Below, piece by piece: positions 28,473 to 36,299 of a stretch of 36,299 bases of DNA. The notes beneath the pieces are model-generated. The model searched no databases. It worked only from the letters and a program-made list of their open reading frames with translations, and was not told the origin of the DNA. This DNA comes from Chara braunii. Lineage: Eukaryota > Streptophyta > Charophyceae > Charales > Characeae. The translations under genes were made by a program, and so were the position numbers. Within the stretch, counting starts at the first letter, position 1. Each line of letters opens with the position of its first letter. The stretch lies in assembly GCA_003427395.1 (NCBI GenBank), contig BFEA01000641.1:174544-210842 (forward strand). Reading direction: 5' to 3'.

Positions 28473-31400
28473 GAGGGGAAGAACTGGGTCAAGGAAGACA
28501 AGAAGGTGTCTCTTGATCTTCGTCTCTTCCAAGGTTATGCGTTTGACGTGCGCGGGAACAGAACGGGGTTCCGAATGCTGCCCCCGAAACAGTTCCTATC
28601 CAAAACCAATGGCTACCGCGTCATTGGATCCCTGCCCGTTGTCGACAACACTTTCATGCTCAACAGACCTTTGGTCCAGTTCAACAGCCCGGCGGACCAA
28701 CTGGCGACTGTTGTTATGCGATACATTGAACAGTTCACAAAGTTGTCTACTGCCCAGCAAGTTGACTGTGTTTTCGTGCCCATTGACGCGGGGCCCAAAC
28801 GACGGCAAGATCAGCCGGCCAGAGCGGGTGCGAAGAGGAAACAATTGGCGCCAAAAGCATCTTCGTCGGATGCGGTTGCCCAGACTCTTCCCGCTCCAGT
28901 TTTGCCCTCCGAGTGACAAGGTCGCGATGCAGCCGAGCAATCCAGCGAGGCCACAAACTTCAACGTCGGAGCTCTGCACCACCTGGCTAGTCCCCAACAT
29001 CGTTCCCGGGGAGGTGTAGGTGTCTTTGACGAGGACGGATGGGAGGGTCAAGAGGGGGAGGGCGATGGTGAGGAGGGGGGCGACGGTGAAGAAGGAGATG
29101 CTGAAGGTGAGGACAATGACACGGACGAGGAGAGAGACGTTGGTGCTGAGGAAGTCGACGACAATCGCTTCTCCCAATGTGAGTGCCCACGCGACGGCAA
29201 CGATTCGCGGGCGTGCCGTGGGGTTGACGCCTACGGCGTCGCTAACGCGGACGGTGCTGGTGGCCAGCCTGGAACCTTCCGTGGAGTGTCGCAGTTGCAT
29301 AACCTGGCGAAGGATGGGAGAGACGAAAATGGCTCACGGAGAAAGAGAAAAGAGGAAGAAATGTCGCCCTCTCCTGCGAGTCAAACAAAACAGGCAAGGG
29401 TTGACGCTCTCAATGAGGCTCGCGGAGCATTGACGGCATCCCAAGAAGCACGAGCTCCTCGGAAAACAGGCAGGGGGGGGCGAAGTGGCAGTCGTGGCGG
29501 CGGTAGGAACGACTCGCAGAGGGTCAGGACACATGAACTGCGTGACTCGGGGGATGAGGGCGAGGGGGTGGGGCCTCGCATGCCCGAAGACGTTGACGAC
29601 CCGATTCAGCACGCCGCGCCCCTCGATACAACACGATGTTTCTTTCTCGAATACGACGAGCAAGGTTTTGCCAGGTAAGACGTCAGTGTTGTTAACGTCG
29701 ACGTCACAAGAATCAAACGCATTCCTCGTGGGAGGATCCTCTACAACCACCGCTCGTTGCCTGAGAACATTATGAGAGGCACCAAGAATGTCATAGAAAG
29801 CTCCATCACTGTTGACCCAGGGGCGTGGGATAGACCTGAGCTCGTTCTTACACCAGTTGACCCCAACGACGTCGTCGGAGGGCAGGGAAGGCGAATCACA
29901 CCGGACGAGTTCTTCCAAAAAGACTATGCAGAGTTCGACTGGTACGCTGTCTATGGTCAACATACCGTCGAGGCCATGAAACGGTTGGTGGCAAAGGACT
30001 CCGCTGCGGTCAAAGTGTATGGCCTCCACGCGTGCTCTAAAGTGCGAATCGTCTTTTTCGAGGATGACCAGACACGAGGGTATTTCAATGTCTCCGCCTT
30101 CGACAACACACGAGAGAATCGCGGAATGATGTTATCCTTCCAAGACGCAGTGCGTGATATGAGGCAATGATGGATCGACAACAACAGAATCGAGGCCCCC
30201 AAAGTTAAGGTCAGGGAGAAGGATGCCGCCGCCGTTTTGCACCAGAAACAGTGGCAAAACTTCCTGAGCGCCTACATGGGGAAGGCGTGCGACAAGGCAT
30301 TTGTGAAACAGGCGCTCGACAATGAATACAGTAAGGATTGGAGTAATAAACTACGGGGGTACATGAACCTCGCCACGTCCACCGACGCAGTTTGGCCACT
30401 GCTGGAGAGGTTTTTCACGATGTTCAAGGGGGGTAAGCTGCCAATCGGCGACGACAAGATCCCGCTTGACATGCCGGGGAGGATGGAGGGGCGCCTGCCC
30501 GGCCCGTACACCGACGAGAGCAAGGGACAAAGGTCGTTGTACCACTGCATATATGCAAGAGATGGTCCCAAAGGCTTCACCGTGTCCTGGAAGGATTTGT
30601 GTCCTTCATACTTCAAAAACTTCGGGGATATGACATGCCGCGAGAGAGAAGTTAGCTCCTGCTCATGAAGGGGAAAGTTGTGGCAACAAATGTCAAAGTC
30701 ACGCCTCCGCGGGTGAATACAGAGTGCCTCCTCGACATTACGCGCAAAAAGAGATACATGGTTTGCATGTTCAACTATGTTTGGTTCCGCGCAGACGGAA
30801 GGGGTGATGAAGAATGGAACGACGACTTCTTCATGTTGTACAATGACCTGGAAGAGAGGTATGCACGGAACGGGCTATGCGCAGCTGAATGGGAGAAGGA
30901 ACGAGAGAAGCTGCATAGCAACAAAGTGAAAACGGTCCCTCGACAACTTGGAGGAGTGGAGGAGGTAAGGCAAGGTGCGGGCTTGGGGCCTACAGAAGTG
31001 ATGTACAAGGAGGCTCCGTTTCACTTCAAGGTGTTTATATACACCGTGATCGATAAGCTCGATTTGCTTCGAGCGGAGGTGAAACGAATCGCCTCCAGTG
31101 CACGTCATCTTGTCTGGCACAAACTCGGCAGGCAGACGACATTGCTTCCGGTATGCATGCGGACGAAGGAAGTATTGGCAGCGCCTGACGACGTCGCCGC
31201 CTCCGCGCAAAAAATGACATGCAGGGCCACCATCGTGGACATCTCAGCCACAAATTTCAGCAGTGAATGGACCTCGCAGGACTTCGATGCGCTGTACACA
31301 ATGATGGCGAAGTGTTGTGGTCCAAATTGAGTCCTCTTCTTCTTTGCACCACAGAAGGTGCAAAGCGATGTCTTGTGTCACTTGTTCTGCTGGGAGGACA

Positions 31401-33388
31401 TCGAACTCATCCCTGGGTCCTGGAAATGTGTGGACAGGCCATCTAGTGACGTCACAAGGTATGGCAACATTGCTACGACGAGTCGGGACTTGATGGTCAT
31501 TGTGCTGCACGCTGAAGGAGGGGATCGGAAAAAAGTAACTGTCGCACCGCCACTTCTCAATGATCTCACGGAAGTGCATGTTGTGGAGGATAAGTTCGGG
31601 AAGTGTCTCGGAAAACACGGTGGCATCGAAGGCGACGAAAGTGATGCGTATTCGATATGGGAGCGAGAACCCGGCAAGTTGCGCAAGTTGTGCAGTTCAT
31701 TCGTCGGAGAGGCGGAAGGTGTCCTTTTGCTGGGTAGGGCGCACGCGGATCTTGTGTGAGAGTTCTTGCTTGCAGGTAATAATGTCATTGCCTGCGACAA
31801 GTCGGCCAAGGACATTGCATACTTAACAAAGTTCATCGACATACTTGTCAAGGGCTCGAGATTCGACTGCCGGCTCGAGAAGCCGCGTTCCACATATCGC
31901 ACCAACAGGGATATGTACCACAAGTTGGGACCGAAGACACTGAAGGTGTGGGAATACCTGTTCCGCGATGCGCCGGACGGACGTCTTGACGGGAGATATC
32001 TATATAAGAAAGCCAAGATGATAGAGGCCCTCAAACGTTATCACGGTGCTCTGACTGGCGTCTTCGAGACATTTGTTGCTCGATGCGAGATCTTGAAGTT
32101 TGATTTTCACAAAGATCAACTCACGTTCAAGGACTATGCAGACCTCACTAAATCGGGTGAAGGCTTTAACCCCGTCGACAACAAAGTAGACTCATCGGAC
32201 TCTGACCTTGAGATTGAAAACGACACCAATGCAACCGGGTGGCATGGGCAGTCCACTGCCATGGAACACGGCGGCAAGGAATATGGACCGGGTCGATCAG
32301 AAGGATACTCGAACCCGCCACCCGCGAACAGTGTGGCCTCAATGGTGGACCGGGTTGAGCGTACGCCTATGGAATACGGTGAGGACGATGAGCTTGATAT
32401 TCCTGCTCAGGCAACGAAGTTGGCGCCGGGCGATCCGATTCCTCCCGTCTTTTGTGCGGACCCAGACACTATGTGTTTCTTGGAGGACAAATACGCCCGC
32501 ACAAGTGAGGACAAGTGAGGCCATGATATCATTTGGCATGACGACATTTTCGAGCCATGCATCCAAGGTGGGGAGTGGAAGGTGGCGGTGAAGTATGTAA
32601 AGGGTTGGAGATCGTTTGCCCGCATGAGAAAGGACAGCTGGCTGAAAACGACGAAGCAATCAATTTTATATCGCGTGCGGAAAGAGAACCCCGGAGAGAG
32701 CGAAACCTCCATCACAACAAAGGCAAAACAATTGTTCAATGCCTTGCGAGCCACTCAACAGTTGGAGTACACACACAAGTTTTACAAGCTGCAGACGAGC
32801 CCCTCGCGCGGATCAATCGACTGGAAGGTTGACCGCACCGCCGCGACCGAGAGCATGGAGGTGGACTCCCAAGAAGATGCCGCCCTTGTGTCTGAGGCGG
32901 CAGCAGGGAACACGAAGGATGAACAAAGGGAAGATGTCAAGACCACGTCCGGCGTGAAGGCTCCATTGCTAGAGGTGGGAAACACGTCCGCAGACAAAAA
33001 ACCCATCATTACCATCTCTGTCGCAACGAGGGATACATCACAAGGTGGACATGTGTCACTCGACAAGCCGTCGGATGCAGGCGTCTCATACGGGAGTCCC
33101 CTCGCGACAGGTGCGGCAATGGAAGGCAGATCAGAGATGGAGTCGGAGTCCGCTGTTGGGGTGGGCGTCACGGGAATGTCGTTGCATCCGCCCTCATGCA
33201 CTAGCAAAGGTGATGCACATTGTACAACAACACCACAGGGAGGGGTCACAGGGGATGACGGGAATGGTGGGGATTCAGAGGGGTCTCAACGTTCTCACAA
33301 TTTTGAGGACATGACCATGGACGACGAGGATGGGGCAAAAGGGGGAAAGGGCGTGATCCATCCCACACGTGTAAAAAATGAGGGGTAA
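28449..33388 (+). pseudogene. large ParB-like / methyltransferase-like transposon protein, broken
   Basis: About 1,640 codons can be followed in one frame to about 30650 and in the next after a one-base shift, with stops at 28914, 29676, 30168, 31328, 31757 and 32516. In order: an unrecognised N-terminal part; an Asp/Glu-rich stretch (29020-29170); basic and GR-rich segments (29335-29520); a ParB-like segment (IKRIPRGRILYNHRSLPENI near 29712-29771, WYAVYGQHTVEAMKRL near 29940-29988); and a region resembling DNA amino-methyltransferases, with WEREPGKLRKL, VLLLGRAHADLVWEFLLAG and NVIACDKS (31660-31800) like motifs X and I. Upstream, where DPPY would be expected, I read VDISATNF (about 31233), so activity is doubtful. 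The C terminus is Ser/Gly-rich and acidic. ParB-methylase fusions are known in bacteria and phages; here the assignment rests on pattern, not search. Confidence 0.6.
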
Positions 33389-33981
33389 GATAGGGAATGA
33401 ACTCGAGGGGAATCCTCTTCAGGGGGAAATTTAATGTTTTCATTTGTTTGCTCATTTGTTTTAAATTTAGGTTTGTGGGCGAAATTTATTACTGTATACA
33501 ATTGGGTTGTTTACTCATTTGTTTTCAATATAAGTTTTTGGGATTTGGCCGTTTCATTGTTGACAAGAAAATTGTGCGGTGAAAAGGAGAGTGTCGTAGT
33601 ATGCATGTGTGTCTCTCTATATTCGTCGATATGCGGCGGTATGTATATGCGTGTATGCCTTGGGGGTACGGTGACGAAAGGGGGCAGGAGTCTGGATTGA
33701 TTGATTGCATACATCAATGTCGTCCATCTAAGATTGATCACATATTTTGAATACATCGTTTCCGTTGCTCATGTTATGGTAAGGCACTTGCTCATGTACA
33801 AGTATCTCACCTTCATCCCCTCCCCGTTTTGTACACTGCCTCGGCCACCGTTTCTTACACTCTCCCCGCCCTCCCTTGGCCACCATTGTTTACACCCCCG
33901 TCAATGTCGTATCCGTCGTGATTGTCGTGTGCAGTGCAAATTACAACAACGGATGCAAGAAACTGCAAACGAGGGTGGACA
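33389..33981 (+). other. spacer or intron between the two transposon genes
   Basis: AT-rich, no gene. The first gene's stop lies inside GAGGGGTAAGA (33379-33389), a good splice donor, and GTGTGCAG at about 33937-33944 is a fair acceptor. The two coding regions could therefore be exons of one gene; equally, this may be a simple spacer with the protease promoter. Confidence 0.45.
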
Positions 33982-34770
33982 ATGCGCCTCGCAACGTCGT
34001 CTTTATCAGAGATGGAGATGAAAGCACTCCCGCATGTCATCCGGGTGTACGGGAATAGGTTTCCAATAGCGAGCACACACAATCACCGGACGAACAAAGT
34101 ATTGAAGCTAACTCGATACGATTTTATTTTACTAGTCGGCGAACGGAACTGGTTAAATGACAACGTCGTCAACTTCTACGTGAACCTCATCGCACTAGAC
34201 AACTGGTGTAGAATCACACACGTAGAATGCGACGTAGAGAACGAAACCATGATTAGAACAGGAAAGGGTCACATTCCTAGAACATCAGTGGTGAGCCCAT
34301 TTTTCTTCGCCAAACTTTTTGACAACGAAATGAGATATCGAGAGCGAGATGTGCAGCACTGGTCGAATGACGTCATAATAAGTGACATGGACTTTATAAT
34401 TGCCCCTTTCCATATCGCACACATGAACCATTGGACCCTCATTGTGGCTGACTTCAAGAGGAGGAAATTCGAATCTTACGACTCCCTCAGCCCCGACATA
34501 GAACTGGCAAAAAAAGTGACCGGCGGATTTGCAAAGTTTCTGTTCGAAAGATCGATTGAGCAAGGCAAAGACGTGGACACGAAACCGTTTAATCACATAT
34601 GGAACGTAGAGGGCGTCCCGAAACAACGTGACACTAGCTCATGCGGGGTCTTCATGCTCACATACGCATCGCTATTGGCAAGGGGTCACCTTCCACCTTT
34701 CTCTTTCACCGCTGATGACATACCCACAATACGTTGTCGAATGGCTTTGGACACAGTGGTTCGTGAGTAG
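33982..34770 (+). CDS. Ulp1/SENP-family cysteine protease (C48)
   Basis: 262 codons with no stop. Ulp1 enzymes remove SUMO or similar tags from proteins; transposon-borne versions are common but their role is unproven. The protease signatures are all present: RNWLNDNVVNFYVNLI (residues about 56-70), the catalytic His in HMNHWTLIVADF (H150), Asp in YDSLS (D167), the oxyanion Gln (Q215) and the nucleophile in DTSSCGVFML (C221, codon at 34642). The size matches a bare catalytic domain. ATG at 33982 is the first in frame; 34012 is an alternative, and an upstream exon or frame change is possible. It lies downstream of the large gene, same strand, inside the inverted repeats. It is the only long gene in the window without interruptions, which hints at selection or recent insertion. 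Confidence 0.88.
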   Translation: MRLATSSLSEMEMKALPHVIRVYGNRFPIASTHNHRTNKVLKLTRYDFILLVGERNWLNDNVVNFYVNLIALDNWCRITHVECDVENETMIRTGKGHIPRTSVVSPFFFAKLFDNEMRYRERDVQHWSNDVIISDMDFIIAPFHIAHMNHWTLIVADFKRRKFESYDSLSPDIELAKKVTGGFAKFLFERSIEQGKDVDTKPFNHIWNVEGVPKQRDTSSCGVFMLTYASLLARGHLPPFSFTADDIPTIRCRMALDTVVRE

Positions 34771-35025
34771 TATGTACCTGTTGCTGGATATTGTGATTAC
34801 ATGCGGACGGATGTGGGTAACATTAAATTGTTTGTGACGTTAAAAATGTATAGAAGGTGGCAAACATTGCTCCAGACCCCTACCCTTACCCCTTATCCCC
34901 TAATACCCCTAAACCCCTTACCCCTTACCCCTTACCCCTTATCCCTTACCCCTAAACCCCTTACCCTTTACCCCTTACCCCTTACCCCAAACCTTGAATT
35001 TCAAATGCAAATTTGACCCTAACTC
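34771..35025. other. right subterminal region
   Basis: Non-coding sequence between the protease stop and the right inverted repeat, containing the CCCCTTA array. Confidence 0.7.
34876..34991 (+). repeat. (CCCCTTA)n array, about 16 units
   Basis: Heptamer units CCCCTTA with variants CCCCTAA and CCCTTTA. The other strand reads TAAGGGG, one step from the plant telomere repeat TTTAGGG (as TAGGGTT) but not the same. It lies 34 bases inside the right inverted repeat and is strongly strand-biased, so it could form G-quadruplexes. Confidence 0.9.
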
Positions 35026-35092
35026 ACCATGAAAATTACAATTTCAATTTCGTTCAAAAAATATAAAATGTCGTTTCTACGAAATCGCTGTT
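35026..35092 (-). repeat. right terminal inverted repeat, 67 bp
   Basis: Reverse complement of the left repeat with about 7 mismatches. Ends CGCTGTT, followed by the CTTC duplication. Confidence 0.92.
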
Positions 35093-35096
35093 CTTC
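35093..35096. repeat. 4-bp target site duplication, right (CTTC)
   Basis: Second copy of 28170-28173. Confidence 0.82.
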
Positions 35097-35290
35097 CTAA
35101 ACTTACGTAGCTAGCGCCAACAACACCAATGTCCACCTAGCTACTTGGCGGACTCCCAACGAGTTGTGCAAGTCCTTTAGACCATGCAGGCTGTTTGAAG
35201 GTTTGAACCGAGACCAAATACAGAGACTGCCACGCGGAACTAGGGAGTTTTATGCTATAAACCAATCGATCGTGAAAAATCTTTTTTGCT
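35097..35290 (+). pseudogene. second Ty3/gypsy integrase, right part
   Basis: Directly after the duplication the sequence reads PKLT in the frame left at 28173. After one base shift (TAG near 35108) it reads NNTNVHLATWRTPNEL, then LPRGTREFYAINQSIVKN, which fit the NTxxHxATGxTPxEL and TREYAxxxQ parts of Ty3/gypsy integrases that follow the DWDEML segment. This is independent proof that 28174-35092 was inserted. Confidence 0.82.
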
Positions 35291-35373
35291 TGCTATGACT
35301 CTCATTTTAGAGTGCTAGATTTTGTTGTTGGCGTCATGCACAATGTGAAAGCATCTGGGATCTTTGTAACATA
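35291..35373. other. short unassigned spacer
   Basis: Nothing recognised. It ends in the ATA duplication of the next element. Confidence 0.5.
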
Positions 35374-35810
35374 GGGGCTCGTTCCACACTCCTTGGGGCG
35401 TCCTCGAAGCCCGAGGAAAAATTCCTTTTAGTCAAAAGGAAATTTGGGCCCTTCGTTCCACCTGTCCTCGGGGACGTCGCCCGAGGAAGTTTCCTTGGAG
35501 CGATGTCAGAAAAGAAAAAAGGGGAAAAAAAAAACAAATGTGCTTAAGGCCTTCAGCCAATAGGGTGCCGCCACGATCCAGATTCTCGGTTGTAACGTCT
35601 CTCTACGCGTGTGCCCGCTCCTCTCCGTGAAACGCGGATTCCTTTTGCCCAAGGAACCCCGTGAGGTCCCTTGGGCAAAAGGGAGAAATGGCTGGGGAAT
35701 CCCTGGAGCCCGAGGAATTTCCTTCGGAGTGTTTTAACTTTTTTTTTTTCTACTGCAACCCCGAGGATAAGTGGAACGAACAATTCCTCGGGGACTTTCG
35801 AACGAGCCCC
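35374..35810. mobile_element. 437-bp MITE with 11-bp TIRs and ATA duplication
   Basis: GGGGCTCGTTC (35374-35384) is inverted exactly at 35800-35810, flanked by ATA on both sides (35371-35373, 35811-35813). It is non-coding with strong internal pairing and many CCTCGG/CCGAGG words. A 3-bp duplication suits PIF/Harbinger-type MITEs, though ATA is not their usual TTA/TAA. It is related to 22195-22318. Confidence 0.78.
35641..35682. repeat. 14-bp-stem perfect hairpin inside the MITE
   Basis: CCTTTTGCCCAAGG (35641-35654) pairs exactly with CCTTGGGCAAAAGG (35669-35682), 14-base loop. Confidence 0.85.
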
Positions 35811-35897
35811 ATAATCACCGTTCATTCCTTGGAATTTTTAGGGGAAAACAAGATTTCATTACAGAACATTGAAATGGAGGCGGGGAACCGCACAACC

Positions 35898-35990
35898 CTA
35901 CGTGGACAAACTGTGGAAATTTTGATTAATCTAGCGAGCTCACGTTTCTACGTGGACAAACTGGGGACATCAATCTAGTGAGCTTATATT
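35898..35990 (+). repeat. two-copy direct repeat, period 50 bp
   Basis: CTACGTGGACAAACTGKGGA begins at 35898 and 35948, each followed by AATCTAGYGAGCT. Confidence 0.8.
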
Positions 35991-36043
35991 TCGAATGCAA
36001 CAACCGACTTTTTTTGTGTTGTCTGGCCAGAGTCGCTGAGCAA

Positions 36044-36199
36044 TAAACCACCAGTACTTGGCCCATATATAGGCCGCGGGACAAGATAGAGTAGAAACGT
36101 TTCTAGTCGGATGAATTTGGGCGCTCCTGTAGTGCCCCGTACGTTTCCGAAAATCATGGTTTGTTAATGGGCACGACCTTAGGAAGTACTGGTGGTTTA
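36044..36199. repeat. 16-bp perfect inverted repeat
   Basis: TAAACCACCAGTACTT (36044-36059) is inverted at 36184-36199 with a 124-base spacer. Possible ends of a short foldback element. Confidence 0.8.
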
Positions 36200-36299
36200 A
36201 GGTCAGAGCCCACCTCCTACCACCCAAGGCCAGGGCTTCCAGGGCCAGGCACTCTCCATTACCAATTTGAAGCCACAGGGGGGCACCCCCCTCCACCCC

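Larger units (their letters stand above)
28174..35092 (+). mobile_element. 6.9-kb DNA transposon with 67-bp inverted repeats, ParB/methyltransferase-like and Ulp1 genes
   Basis: The ends (28174-28240 and 35026-35092) are inverted repeats of equal length with about 7 mismatches. They are bracketed by CTTC duplications and split an integrase gene, so the boundaries are well supported. Inside are a subterminal 37-bp repeat, a large decayed gene, an open Ulp1-type protease gene in the same direction, and a CCCCTTA array near the right end. Ulp1-like proteases are known passengers of several plant and fungal DNA transposons (for example some Mutator-like, CACTA and KDZ elements). A 4-bp duplication with an AACAGCG terminus does not match a superfamily I can name with confidence. 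No standard DDE transposase motif was recognised. Confidence 0.87.
35811..36299. other. window end, short repeats, no gene
   Basis: A frame open toward the right edge on the minus strand (35970-36296) shows no motif and is not called. Two small repeats are listed separately. Confidence 0.45.

Noticed and set aside
28449-33388. TGA read as tryptophan (alternative genetic code)
   Set aside because: Not all the stops are TGA (one is TAA), there is also a frameshift, and the other mobile elements here are similarly decayed.
35970-36296. 108-residue frame open to the window edge
   Set aside because: No motif, and it spans an inverted repeat. It may extend beyond the window but cannot be supported.

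Overview
The window looks like repeat-dense nuclear DNA of a eukaryote from the green lineage. Four things point that way: a Ty3/gypsy chromovirus with a plant-style initiator-Met-tRNA primer site (TGGTATCAGAGC), a U2 snRNA-derived copy, many tRNA-derived SINE-like fragments, and a Ulp1-carrying DNA transposon. A charophyte alga such as Chara is a plausible guess but is not proven. I see no intact host housekeeping gene. Almost everything recognisable is mobile or derived from mobile elements.

Layout. (1) 474-11927 is a complete but dead Ty3/gypsy chromovirus: LTRs of 355 and 367 bp, a 5-bp ATAAT target duplication, PBS at 830-841, then gag, protease, RT, RNase H, integrase and chromodomain in order, broken by stops and frameshifts. 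Its 3.6-kb leader holds tRNA-like repeats and a U2 snRNA retropseudogene with a perfect 18-bp target duplication. (2) 11933-18300 has SINE-like fragments, a 124-bp duplicated segment, an assembly-type 95-bp duplication around a single N, and microsatellites. (3) 18300-22400 has a diverged inverted repeat pair (about 19.83-20.04 and 21.49-21.71 kb) and a partial foldback MITE. (4) 22607-23410 has a degenerate reverse-transcriptase fragment followed by a hammerhead-ribozyme-like core, suggesting a Penelope-like element. (5) 24857-24901 is a sequence gap; around it lie copies of a terminal hairpin motif. (6) 27765-35290 is the most interesting part. A second Ty3/gypsy integrase gene is split at 28173/35093 by a 6,919-bp DNA transposon (28174-35092) with 67-bp terminal inverted repeats (about 90% identical) and a 4-bp CTTC target duplication.

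The split-integrase transposon carries two plus-strand coding regions. The first (28449-33388, about 1,640 codons, six in-frame stops and one frameshift) has an acidic/GR-rich N-terminal half, a ParB-like segment and a region resembling a DNA amino-methyltransferase. The second (33982-34770) is an open Ulp1/SENP-type cysteine protease with its catalytic residues present. No familiar transposase domain is visible, so the element's mobilising enzyme is either elsewhere or hidden in the large protein. (7) 35374-35810 is a MITE with 11-bp TIRs and an ATA duplication, followed by short repeats to the window end.

The genes do not form a host pathway. They are the internal proteins of separate selfish elements nested in each other; the order of insertion can be read from the target duplications. 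All functional calls come from reading motifs by eye, not from database searches.
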